Position numbers and translations under genes: made by a program
From: an uncultured Bacteroides sp.
GTDB lineage: Bacteria; Bacteroidota; Bacteroidia; Bacteroidales; Bacteroidaceae
DNA: 64,000 nucleotides
NCBI RefSeq assembly: GCF_905207245.1
Contig: NZ_CAJLKP010000002.1
Span: forward strand, 62,001 to 126,000
Direction of reading: 5' to 3'
The notes under the pieces: generated by a model
Told to the model about the DNA's origin: nothing
The model's database searches: none
What the model saw: only the letters and a program-made list of their open reading frames with translations
Shown here: positions 8,996 to 19,400 of the stretch, piece after piece
Position numbering within the stretch: the stretch's first letter is position 1
How the letters are laid out: each line of letters starts with the position of its first letter

Positions 8996-9003
8996 CAAAG
9001 ATA
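8996..9003 (-). promoter_or_regulatory. -7 box for the kinase-protease operon
   Basis: Minus-strand TATCTTTG fits TAnnTTTG, 16 bp before the chosen ATG at 8979. No good -33 TTTG is at the right distance. Confidence 0.5.
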
Positions 9004-9059
9004 TTGCATATTTCAAAATATCCTATTACTTTTGCACCGCATTTGAGAAAAAACAACAT

Positions 9060-9133
9060 TCTTCCTTAGCTCAGTCGGTTAGAGCATCTGACTGTTAATC
9101 AGAGGGTCCTTGGTTCAAGTCCAAGAGGAAGAG
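9060..9133 (+). tRNA. tRNA-Asn (GTT), copy 1
   Basis: A 74-nt cloverleaf. The acceptor stem TCTTCCT/AGGAAGA pairs fully, the D arm reads GCTCAGTCGGTTAGAGC, the anticodon loop CTGTTAA carries GTT, the T arm reads CTTGGTTCAAGTCCAAG, and the discriminator is G as expected for Asn. No CCA is encoded. Confidence 0.95.
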
Positions 9134-9155
9134 CGAAAGAAAATCAGATGCATAT

Positions 9156-9229
9156 TCTTCCTTAGCTCAGTCGGTTAGAGCATCTGACTGTTAATCAGAG
9201 GGTCCTTGGTTCAAGTCCAAGAGGAAGAG
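9156..9229 (+). tRNA. tRNA-Asn (GTT), copy 2
   Basis: Base-for-base identical to the tRNA-Asn 22 bp upstream, with the same cloverleaf and anticodon. The two probably form one transcript ending at the hairpin just downstream. Confidence 0.95.
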
Positions 9230-9230
9230 C

Positions 9231-9262
9231 AAAAAGGTTCGTCATCGTGGCGAACCTTTTTT
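9231..9262 (+). terminator. Terminator after the tRNA-Asn pair
   Basis: An 11-bp stem (9231-9241 with 9251-9261) with a 9-nt loop and a T-run. It is A/T-symmetrical, so it may also stop leftward transcription from the comF operon. Confidence 0.9.
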
Positions 9263-9340
9263 GTTTTCTATAAAAAACACTTCATTTATTGCTGCACTTT
9301 TTAAGGAAAGCCAGAGGGGAACAAGGACGTTTAATGTTAT

Positions 9341-10045
9341 TTAACTATCCGCTACAGCCAAGGTCAGTATACTGATACGTATTCCGTCTACTTCGCAGAA
9401 AACATCGGCGCAGGCAGTAGTCGTGGAACCGGTAGTCAGCACATCGTCTATTATCAATACATGCTTTCCCGTGAAGTACTCCGGATGGTGAAGCCGGAAG
9501 ATACCGTCTACATTTTCCCAACGCTCATAAACCGACTTACGCGTTTGTGTATCCGTATGCTTTTCACGTACCACCGAAGAAACATCCACAGGTATTCCAA
9601 CTACCTGAGATACTCCGCGGGCAATCCATTCACTCTGATTATATCCGCGAGCTCTCCGTTTACGAGGATGCAAGGGGACGGGGATGATGACGTCAATGTC
9701 CTTAAAAAAGCCCGTAGACGCCAGTTCTGCCGCCATGAAGCGTCCCATAGTTGCTCCTAATTCTTTCCGGCCACCATACTTGAATTGATGCAGAATCCTG
9801 CGGAAGTCGCTCCCCTTGCGGTAGAAGAAATAGGCAGTGGCACGCTCCAAAGGAATCTTTCCCCAGAACATACGTTCGATAAGGTTATCTTTTTCTTTAT
9901 GATAGTTAGTGCGGGGCATATCCATATTGCACCGGGTGCAGATAGCTTCTTCACCTTCTGCAAGTGATGCTCCGCAAACAACGCAGCAACGTGGAAAGAA
10001 AAGATGAACGAAGGGTAATAACCAGAATTTAAGTATGTTTTCCAT
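9341..10045 (-). CDS. comF: ComF family phosphoribosyltransferase-like protein
   Basis: A 234-aa ComF/amidophosphoribosyltransferase-like protein. The N-terminus has a four-cysteine zinc ribbon (CCVVCGAS, then ICTRCN). The phosphoribosyltransferase fold follows, with the PRPP-binding loop VLIIDDVLTTGSTT near residue 200 and the upstream VIPVPLHPRKRRARGYNQSE motif typical of ComF. In naturally competent bacteria ComF helps handle single-stranded DNA; in Bacteroides its role is not established. It is the last gene of a leftward run behind an inositol-phosphatase-like gene (44-bp gap). Confidence 0.92.
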   Translation of the reverse strand: MENILKFWLLPFVHLFFPRCCVVCGASLAEGEEAICTRCNMDMPRTNYHKEKDNLIERMFWGKIPLERATAYFFYRKGSDFRRILHQFKYGGRKELGATMGRFMAAELASTGFFKDIDVIIPVPLHPRKRRARGYNQSEWIARGVSQVVGIPVDVSSVVREKHTDTQTRKSVYERWENVDGIFRLHHPEYFTGKHVLIIDDVLTTGSTTTACADVFCEVDGIRISILTLAVADS

Positions 10046-10089
10046 AATAAGAGGATAGTTCTATTTCTTAATTTTATTCAGCCACCTTC

Positions 10090-10890
10090 TCACATCCCCA
10101 ACGGAGGTACTTCCTGTATAAGCCCCTGGAACACCGGATGCAAGTGCCCGTTTGTAGCGATAATATGGTGTCCTTCCATAAAGTTCTCATTTCCGTAGAA
10201 ATCTGTTACCCTACCACCGGATTCCAGCACCAGCAAAGCAGCCGCAGAATAATCCCACTTGCCGATGAAGGCTTCTGCCCAGGCATCAAACCGTCCGGCA
10301 GCCACATAGCATATCGCCAAAGCAGCAGAACCGGTCATGCGTATACCGCCCACTTTGCCATATAAGTTATGTATCAGATGTTCACCCGTACGGGCATATT
10401 GCCGGGAATTATAAGGTAGTTCAACCACCAGAAAGGCATCTTCCAGTTGTTGCACATCGGAAACCCGCATTCGCTGGCCATCCACATAAGCACCACCGCC
10501 TTTCCAACCGTAGAAGCACTCGTCACGACAGGGGTCATAAACCACTCCCACCAATAACTCTTCTTTAGAGCGGAGACCTATACACACACAGTAAGGTGCA
10601 TTATCATGAATGTAATTCGTCGTTCCGTCCAACGGGTCCACCACCCAGCAATAGGGTTCGTCCCGATACACTGCAGAACCTTCTTCCGTAATAAAACCGG
10701 CCTCAGGCAACAAAACGGAGAGTTCAGCTACTATCTGTTTTTCCGACTCCTTATCTACATAAGACACGTAGTCGTGCGCTTGTTTCTTCTCTACGCTTTC
10801 ACTGCGGAACGTTTTCCTTTCTTCTTTCAAGAAACTTCCCGCATCCATAGCGATGCGGCAAACTTCCGCTGTAAGTGATGCTAAATCCAT
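10090..10890 (-). CDS. Inositol monophosphatase / CysQ-family phosphatase
   Basis: A 266-aa Mg-dependent phosphatase of the FIG superfamily. Metal-binding motif 1 is DPLDGTTN (Asp85 and Asp88), with the upstream acidic pair at Glu69-Glu70 and Asp46. Motif 2 is GKWDYSAAALLVLESGG. Members hydrolyse inositol phosphates, 3'-phosphoadenosine 5'-phosphate or related compounds, and this sequence does not let me choose. It sits between the exonuclease and comF genes, with gaps of 19 and 44 bp, in one transcriptional unit. Confidence 0.9.
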   Translation of the reverse strand: MDLASLTAEVCRIAMDAGSFLKEERKTFRSESVEKKQAHDYVSYVDKESEKQIVAELSVLLPEAGFITEEGSAVYRDEPYCWVVDPLDGTTNYIHDNAPYCVCIGLRSKEELLVGVVYDPCRDECFYGWKGGGAYVDGQRMRVSDVQQLEDAFLVVELPYNSRQYARTGEHLIHNLYGKVGGIRMTGSAALAICYVAAGRFDAWAEAFIGKWDYSAAALLVLESGGRVTDFYGNENFMEGHHIIATNGHLHPVFQGLIQEVPPLGM

Positions 10891-10909
10891 ATTCGTTATT
10901 TTTTCTTCG

Positions 10910-11404
10910 TTATTCTATTATCTCCCGCGCAATCCAGGCACAAGCCTCAGCATCTGCCAGCGCATGGTGATGTTGTTCCAACTCATAACCAAAATAAGCG
11001 GCTACCGTATGTAATTGATAGTTCGGTAAACCTTTCACCCGCCTGCGCGCCGTACTTAACGTACAATGAAATTCATAGTCAGGATAATCCAGGCTGTAAG
11101 TCTTGAAAACCGCCTTGAGACAACTTTCATCAAAACCTTTATTGTGGGCTATGAGCGGAAGTCCTTCTATGAGCGGCGCAATCTCTTTCCACACGTCCGG
11201 GAATATCGGCGCTTCTGCCGTATCCGCCATCGTCAACCCATGCACGCGGGTATTCCAATAACTATAATATTCCGGTTCGGGACGAATCAGACTATAATAA
11301 CTGTCTGCAAACTCTCCATCCCTCACTATCACCACACCCACACTGCACACACTGGTGCGTTGTTCGTTGGCAGTTTCAAAGTCTATGGCAGCAAAATCTT
11401 CCAT
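10910..11404 (-). CDS. DnaQ-like 3'-5' exonuclease (DEDDh)
   Basis: A 164-aa exonuclease-domain protein. I place the start at ATG 11404 (MEDFAAIDFETANEQRTS): an upstream in-frame start would run into the preceding lipoprotein gene, and the Exo I motif normally lies within the first ten residues. DEDDh residues are visible: Asp and Glu of DFET, Asp in LIAHNKGFDESCL, and His plus Asp in HHALADAEACAW. It is a stand-alone domain without polymerase, as in small RNase T/oligoribonuclease-type or epsilon-like proteins. Its substrate is unknown. The second gene of the leftward operon. Confidence 0.88.
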   Translation of the reverse strand: MEDFAAIDFETANEQRTSVCSVGVVIVRDGEFADSYYSLIRPEPEYYSYWNTRVHGLTMADTAEAPIFPDVWKEIAPLIEGLPLIAHNKGFDESCLKAVFKTYSLDYPDYEFHCTLSTARRRVKGLPNYQLHTVAAYFGYELEQHHHALADAEACAWIAREIIE

Positions 11405-11421
11405 CCTTATAATATCAAAAT

Positions 11422-11868
11422 CTATTGGGCTTCCTCTGCCTGCTGATAAATCAGATTTCCTCTCTGGCTGATCGTCCATTTACCATTTTCCATGCGGACA
11501 TTCTTTGTATCATCATCTTCTATATTCCAGGCATACCCTCCGGCAGGCAATGAACGGCGGTCCAGAATATCATTGGGACGCTCATCAGAGAAAAACAACT
11601 CCACCTGCAGGGAATCGGGCGCAAAAACAATATATGCCGACTTTTCCTTATCCGCCACATCTTCCATGCGGATTCCTTTTTCCCAAAGGCGAATGCAGTC
11701 TTTTTGCACTTCACTCCACGTATATCCGGCGGAAGCAATGCAGCCATGCTCGTCTTTATCATTACCCACAATATTACTTTCAGCCTTTTTATTTTTGGTA
11801 TTACCACATGCTGTGAGTACGACACTCGCACCCATTAAGAGCAATAAACAGATGTATCCTGCTTTCAT
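11422..11868 (-). CDS. Small putative lipoprotein of unknown function
   Basis: 148 aa from ATG 11868; ATG 11877, three codons upstream, is also possible. The N-terminus is a lipoprotein signal (MKAGYICLLLLMGASVVL) with lipobox LTAC. The mature part has a GYTWSEVQKDCIRLWE motif and no domain I can name, though this Cys/Trp pattern recurs in small Bacteroidota lipoproteins. First gene of the lipoprotein-exonuclease-phosphatase-comF run, behind a TACTTTTG -7 box at 11904-11897 on the minus strand. Confidence 0.75.
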   Translation of the reverse strand: MKAGYICLLLLMGASVVLTACGNTKNKKAESNIVGNDKDEHGCIASAGYTWSEVQKDCIRLWEKGIRMEDVADKEKSAYIVFAPDSLQVELFFSDERPNDILDRRSLPAGGYAWNIEDDDTKNVRMENGKWTISQRGNLIYQQAEEAQ

Positions 11869-11877
11869 AAGAATCAT

Positions 11878-12257
11878 TCATTAATATTTCGTACGCCAAA
11901 AGTACAAATAAAGCCGAAAACTTCTCCATCTGCTTCGCTCTTTTATTTTCCGGTCTACAACATGGCAGGTTGAACCTTACAGAAACAGAGTCATTTTCCT
12001 TTCGAACAAAGGAAACCAAGCCGTACCAACAAACAGTTAAAGTTCCACCAAGACAACATACCGAACCTAATATACTTAAATATGCACAAACTATTGGATA
12101 TATCATTTCTTTTTTATAATATTACAGCCATATAATAATATCCACTGATATATTATGAAATGAACAATCAATCAGCGCATATTTAGTTTAAGCTATCATC
12201 ACACAAGCACCGTTTATCAGGCAAAAGATTAAAGTTAACCCAATAATACGAAAGGAC
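11878..12257. other. Gene-poor divergent spacer
   Basis: A minus-strand -7 box (TACTTTTG, 11904-11897) serves the lipoprotein operon. I see no supported gene and no clear promoter for the rightward gene at 12258. The DNA becomes A/T-rich from 12100, at the start of the accessory island. Confidence 0.6.
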
Positions 12258-13415
12258 ATGAGAGTTCTATTATTCCTGTCAGGCAGTATTTTTACACTGG
12301 GCCTCCATGCACAGGCGTTAAACCCTGCCTCCAATATACCCAGAAGTGGCGACCAACTCATAAAACACGTAGTCACCACTTGCGAACCTGGCAATACGGG
12401 TTCCGGACAAATCTGGGATTTCAGCAACCTAAAGCTCCAGAATGCAAGTTATGAGTTAAAATATACGACACAGGGTTCTGACAGCATTGTTGCCACAGAA
12501 CATCATACAATGTATTATTACCTCCTATCCAGAGATAGTCTTTTCTGCCTGGGATATGAAAACCCTACAACTTCCATCACCTATCAAAAACCGGAACTAC
12601 TTTTATCCTTCCCTATCTTACAAGACCAGATAGTCAGCGATTACTTCGATGGAGAAGGGAATTATTGCGAACACCTGCACATCCGTCAACGTGGTAAAAG
12701 CACCATCACAGCCGATGCCTCCGGTGATTTAATACTACCTGAAGGCGATACCCTACGCAAGGTTCTTCGCATCCACACACACAAGCTGATCCATCAGAGA
12801 ATGACCTCAAAAGAGAATGCATCAGCCACTTTACAGCCGGACACTCTTCCTTATACCCTAAACCGTGACAGTATCGAGTATTTATTGGCTAACGACTCCA
12901 TCCACCTGGAAACTGAAACATGGCGTTGGTATGCTCATGGTTACCGTTATCCAGTAGTAGAAACGGTTAAAAGTACTGTTTATCAGTACGGCAAACCACA
13001 TGAGCATTTCTCCACTTCCTTTATCTATCTGCCGGAAGAACAATATTACGACTTGCCCTATGATGCCAACAATCAGAAAAGGCGTGACATAGCAACTGAA
13101 GAACAAATCGAACGTAAATGGAGAAATACAATCAAAGCCGGAAAAAAAGGAAAAAACGATGATATTATCAGCTACAACTATGAATTAGAGCGCAATGGTG
13201 ACTTGCAGGTCAGCTATGAACTGAAACAACCGGAAGAAGTCACAGTTTCTCTTTTCAATTTGCAAGGGCAACAACTGACAATAATACGGTGCACAAGTCC
13301 CACATCAGGTCTATATAGCGAAACAATTCCAATGAACAACTACTCGGCAGGGAAATATCTGCTCCGGATAACAATTGGAAAAAGAGTTTATGCTGAGAAA
13401 ATACTCAAGAAATAG
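12258..13415 (+). CDS. Secreted companion protein of the Rhs locus with a sorting-tail-like C-terminus
   Basis: 385 aa with a signal peptide (MRVLLFLSGSIFTLGLHAQ). The body, about residues 20-300, matches no family I recognise; it is rich in Tyr, Thr and Asp and begins like a cell-surface jelly-roll domain (GSGQIWDFSNL). After a charged linker (RKWRNTIKAGKKGKNDD), the last 75 residues resemble type IX secretion C-terminal sorting domains: alternating hydrophobic strands, VSLFNLQGQQL, then the SAGKYLLRITIGKRVYAEKILKK-like ending. The gene ends 23 bp before the Rhs gene, in the same direction, so the two are probably made together. A role in surface display or delivery of the Rhs protein is inference. 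Confidence 0.75.
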   Translation: MRVLLFLSGSIFTLGLHAQALNPASNIPRSGDQLIKHVVTTCEPGNTGSGQIWDFSNLKLQNASYELKYTTQGSDSIVATEHHTMYYYLLSRDSLFCLGYENPTTSITYQKPELLLSFPILQDQIVSDYFDGEGNYCEHLHIRQRGKSTITADASGDLILPEGDTLRKVLRIHTHKLIHQRMTSKENASATLQPDTLPYTLNRDSIEYLLANDSIHLETETWRWYAHGYRYPVVETVKSTVYQYGKPHEHFSTSFIYLPEEQYYDLPYDANNQKRRDIATEEQIERKWRNTIKAGKKGKNDDIISYNYELERNGDLQVSYELKQPEEVTVSLFNLQGQQLTIIRCTSPTSGLYSETIPMNNYSAGKYLLRITIGKRVYAEKILKK

Positions 13416-13438
13416 CCAAACGAATCATAATCACCCCT

Positions 13439-16400
13439 ATGAGAAAACAATTATCAACCCTATTAATATTAGTATTATTCCTGCCTGTCTATGCCCAGAG
13501 ACAGGATAGTATACCTATTCCCAGTACCCTTCCATCAAACAGTTTAAACAACTCTCCGTACGTAGTACCCCGCACAATATCAGATGAAACAGTTCTCCCG
13601 TCTCCCGAAGCTGCCCAGATGAACCGTTACGTGGACTATCCCGTTTCACGGAATACAGGGACTGCTGATGTGCATATCCCTTTATACGATTTATCCCTAA
13701 AAGACATTCCTTTTTCGATATCCATGTCATACCATACTTCCGGGTGCAAAGTAGACGACATTCCCGGAGTGCTTGGATTGGGATGGACCTTGAATGCGGG
13801 CGGATGCATCTCCAGAGTGATTCACGGACAACCGGATGAATCGCTCCCATATCAACCGAAGACCCGCCAGCAAATAGAAAATAGTGCTGATTTAGATTAT
13901 TTAAAGGACATCGTTCACTTGCAGAAAGAAGCCAATCCTGACCGGTATTATTATAATTTCGAAGGATATTCGGGAAGTTTTATATGCAATCCCAACGGAA
14001 CAATCACACAATTACCACCCACTAACTTAAAAATACAAGGCATAAATAAGACCTCCAATGGCATTTATGATTTTTTGATAACAACTCCTTCAGGCTGTAC
14101 CTATTATTTCACAGAGCGTGAACAGATGAGTTATGAATATTTTCCAACCATCCTGGACAACCTTTACCGTAGTCCGAATTACAGCACCGTATCGTGCTGG
14201 CATCTCTCAAAAATAGTATCTCCATACCGAACAGATAGTATTTCATTAACCTACACTACCATTCCTTCTTGGCGACGTGAAGAGTCAGCCAATAGCCTCT
14301 CTTCCTCTTTTGTAACCACGACCAACGGAGCTACCGGAACCAACAGCCAACAGTCAAATGCAATTTCGGCCACACACCGCACTACGTTTTCTAATCAACG
14401 GGTATTATCCCGGATAAAAAGCAGGACTACCACTATAAACTTTGCCTCTTCCACCATTTCGGGCACCCGCAAAAACGGAACCCCCAATATACGCATGGCA
14501 AAGATTGAAATAAAAAACACGCTTGGCAATACGGTACGTACCATTATATTCGACAATGATAAATTATTCGGAGACAAACGTCTGCGTTTAGAGAGTGTCA
14601 GTATTACATCCGGCACCGAGCTACTTGACAAGCGCACCTTTACCTACTACAATCAAGCCGGCAGTTACAATGATGATAAAAAAGACTTCTTCGGATACAG
14701 CAACTCCGGAATTACCACAACTTTAATTCACAACAGTATCCTCGACTATTCCGGAAAACTTTCCGGCAACCGGAGCTACCACTTCGCAAGTGCCCGTGCC
14801 TTTGCTTTAGAGAGTATCCAAGAACCGACAGGTGCCATCACTACATATACATATGAGGCTAATCGCTGTAACCTTTTCCGCTCTCCGGTAAATATAGGTT
14901 TACGTATCCAAAGTATATCCGTAACCGATCCGGTGACCGGGAAAAACAAAACATCCGAATTCACATACGAGAATGAGACCTGTACCATCAACTTTGACGA
15001 CATCGGTACAACAGCCTTCATTTCCCTGTCCGGGGTCCGTGCCTCTTACATAGGAGCTCCTACCAGCATCAGCTCCGGAAGTGTCCGTACCACTTCTTGC
15101 CGCATCCCGGGCTATCGTGCCGAAAGCGCTATTATATATTATGGGAAAGTGACCGAAACAGTATCCGGAAGCGGTGTCCCGCAAAAAATAAAAACGGTAT
15201 ATGAATACGACACATCCAATTGTCTGCATCCTTTCAAGGGTGCAGGTATATCTTCCAATCCATCGCTCGACCCTGACAATGCCCGTTATTTGGGCACCAA
15301 AATATATTATCCTAATTTAAGTCCGGAAACCTACGAAGAATGCAAGCGCATTTATGGCCCGCAGTTCGTAGGCGGCTATTTTCAGGAAACCTGTTGGGAA
15401 AAGGCCCCACTCATCCACCGTACCATATATAAACATACACCTTCAGGCTATGAACCCATAGAAGAGGAAATCAACCGGTATTCCCTTGAACGTACAGGAA
15501 TCGTACAAACAGGTTTTTATATAGAAAGCATTCTGCGCACCATAGATGCATCGGGAATAAGCAAAGAAGATTTTCAGAGTACATCCGATTTTAATTTTTT
15601 TGAAACAGAAACCGCTTGCGGACGTTTATTCAAGGACACCACCATCACCATCAGGCATTACCCTAACGCCATCTCACACCGTGAGGTAACTTCATATACC
15701 TACAACCGTTCCCGAGTGTATTCCACCCTAACAAATGTACTTCCCCCACCGTTAAGGATCATACTCCCCGGTTTTACGGAAGACAGTACACAATTGGCCG
15801 ACCATGGCATACTTCAATCCATTAAAACAGTTTGCGGAAACCAAACATTTGAACATTATTATTGCTATTCATCCAATATAACGGGTGGTTTCCTCCAAAG
15901 AATTGCCAATGACGGAAATATCAGTCTTCCGGTTATGGAGAAATGGGTAATAAATACCAAAGACACAATCTTGCTGAACTGGCAATACGCTGATTTCGGG
16001 AGAGGGAATATACGTCCTTCCCGCAAAGTACTTTCATGGAACAGACAGGAAACGGCTTCACAGGCCTTCACCCTCTATGAAAAAGAATATCCACTAGAGA
16101 CAATCCTCAACCGGCTTTCTCCTACCGCCTACATTTGGAATTTATCCTGGAATTACCCTATTGCAGTAGTACAGGGCACTTCCTATGCAGACACACGAGT
16201 ACAGATTGCAAGTACGTCCGGCAAAAGCACTGACGAGTGGCTGTCGGCTGTGGAAGTATGGAAAAAGCCCGCCGGTTCCTTAACCACATGCTATGATTAT
16301 GAACCACTCATTGGCTGTACTAAAGTGACAGAGCCCAACGGAGAAGAGACAAATTATCAATATTTAGGAGGTAAACTCAGTAAAATAACAGATCATTCCA

Positions 16401-19400
16401 AAAAGACAATCGCAGAATATACTTATACCCTGCGTGGAGAAGGTGCAACAGAGAATAGCATTACAACAAGGAACTATCTATACGGAACGGTGAATTACCT
16501 GGAACAAACCCAATATTACGATGGACTGGGACAGCCTATACAAATATTGGAGAAACAAACCACCCCTCTCCGGAATAACCTGCTCCACGTTCTTGAATAT
16601 GATTGTCTGGGGCGTGAGACGCGTAACTGGTTACCTATACCAACTACAACAAATGGGCGTGCCACTAACTACGCCAATCTTTCCGCCAATTATTACGGTG
16701 ACTCATACGCCTACACGGAAAATACACATGAAGCAGCGCCTATGGAGCAGTTATTAAAGAGAACTCCTCCGGGGAATGATTTCCGGACACACCCGGTTAC
16801 TTACGAATATCTGGCTAACAGCCCACAGATAGCAGTCTTAAACTGTAATCGTTATGAGGCTGTAAACGATGAACAATTCCGTTGTACCGGTACTTACCCG
16901 GCGGGAGAACTGGAAGTTATATTAACAACAGATGAAGACGGTCACAAACAATACACATTCACCGACTTCCGGGGAAACACTGTCCTAATACGGCAAGTCA
17001 ATAATGGAGAATTTTATGACACTTATACCGTACATGACGCCCTTGGCAATCCCCTACTGGTACTTCCGCCAATGGCTTCCGCCTCACTTGGCAGCAGTGG
17101 CACGTGGAGCATCCGAAACAACGAAATCCTGCAGAAGTACGCTTACTATTATCGTTACGATGCCCGCCGCTTATGCGTAGAGAAGAAACTTCCCGGAGCA
17201 GAACCGGTCTATTACGTATACGACAAAACAAGACGTCTCATGTTCTCACAAGATGGAAACCAGCGTACCGCCGGAGAATGGACATTCTACCTTTACGACA
17301 AATTCCAACGGCCGACGGTACAAGGCGTATGCAAAAACACCAATACCGCCTCGGCAGCTGCAGTCATCATCAATTGTGAACGTAGCAATAGCAACACAGG
17401 CTTGGAAGGTAGCGGATACAGTTCCACTTTCTCGCTGACCTCACCCGAAGTACATATAGTGAACTACTATGATGACTACGAATTCAAGACACTGCCCGGA
17501 TTCAACAGCAGCAAATTTTCAACTGCATTTTCAACTGCAAACCCAAACTACGTCAAGGGATATCCGGCGGGCAGTATCACAAAGGTACCGGGAAGCAGTA
17601 CCAAACTTTATTCTGTCAATATCTACGATATTAAGGGGCAGATTATCCAAAGCCTGTCCGCCAATCACCTGGATGGATACGAAGCAGTGGAGAACACTTA
17701 TACTTTTACAGGAAAGCCCAAGACTGTGAAGCATATTCATACTAGTAATGAGAGTAAAGCCAATAAAAAAACTGTAGAAGAGAATTATACTTATAATTAT
17801 GACCATGCCGAGCGTATCACATCGATAATTTATAAACTGGGAAATAATACTGTAACACTGGCGACAAATACCTATAATGAACTTGGAAGGTTGAAAAGTA
17901 AGTCGCATCATGGTTCTAATGCCAACATCATTACGTATGATTACAACATACGGGGATGGACTAAGAAAATAGAAAGCCCGAAATTCACCCAGAAGTTATA
18001 CTATACAGATGGAAACAGCACGCCATGCTACAACGGTAATATCAGCAGTATGACATGGAAAGCAGATACCGAAGCCACAAGAGGATACAAGTTCACCTAT
18101 GACCACCTGAACCGGATGATGAATGCCGGATATGGTGAAGGAGAGGATTTGTCGGCTAACGCAGGACGCTTCTCCGAGATTATCACCGGATATGACAGGA
18201 ATGGAAATATTCTGGGACTGAAACGTAACGGAAAGAGTTCATCTTCCGCCTATGGGATGATTGACAACCTGACTCTGACGTATGACGGCAATCAACTGAA
18301 GAATGTTACGGATGCCGCTACTGACCCTCTCTACAACGGCGTGTTCAACTTTACAGATGAGAATAAGGGAAGCGGAACGGAATATCTCTATGACTCCAAC
18401 GGAAATATGCAGCAGGATTATAACAAGAAAATTAGTAAAATCCAATATAATCTTTTAAATTTGCCTGCAACACTGCAATTTACCAATGGAAACCGGAAGG
18501 ATTATACCTATAGTGCGGACGGGAAGAAACTGAAAGTCGTTCACAGGACGGCGATTGCAAATATATCTGTCCCCATGGGGCAGATAAAAGAGTTGGCGGC
18601 AAATCAGATTTCACAAACCCATACGGTGGATTATTGTGGAAATGTGATCTATGAAAACGGAAGTCTGAGCAAGGTACTCACAGAAGAAGGATATGCCACT
18701 CTGAGCGGGACAACTCCAACATTTTACTATTACTTGAAAGATCATCAGGGAAATAATCGGATGGTGGTGCGTTTGAACGGAACGTCGTGGAACACAGAAC
18801 AGGTGAATCATTATTATCCTTTCGGAGGAGTATTTGAGGTAGATACTGAAACCTCGGGAAAACAGTCCTATAAGTATAACGGGAAAGAGTTGGACAGGAT
18901 GCATGGGCTGGATTGGTATGATTATGAAGCGAGGATGATGGATGCGGCATTGGGAAGATGGCATGTGATGGACATGCATGCTGAAAATTATTATTCAACA
19001 AGTTCATATGCATACTGTGTAAATAATCCGATGAACTATATTGATCCGTTAGGAACAGATACAATATCTGTGAATAATATTGACTCGGAAAACTTTAACC
19101 CAAGAAAAGATGTTGTTGCATTAGATGAAATTACAGTAACAGCTCCTGCAATAGCTACAACCGGTTCTCAAGTTTATGAACCGGTTCATGGTTTTTTGGG
19201 ATATTTAGGATACTATTTATTGGATATTGGAGCGAGGTATACTACACCAAATGGATTCACATTCAAGGTTGGAAGTAATGGGGGTATTACAGGGCTTGCT
19301 CCAATTACAGGAACCCCTCCCTTGCCTGGATTTACAAAAATCTCATCAATTAACACTGTTAAAAAATTATGGCAATTAACATCTCAAGGTGCATCAAAAA

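Noticed and set aside
11801..12106. 101-codon minus-strand frame upstream of the lipoprotein gene
   Set aside because: It overlaps the start of the better-supported lipoprotein gene and its promoter box, and its composition is not protein-like beyond one hydrophobic stretch.
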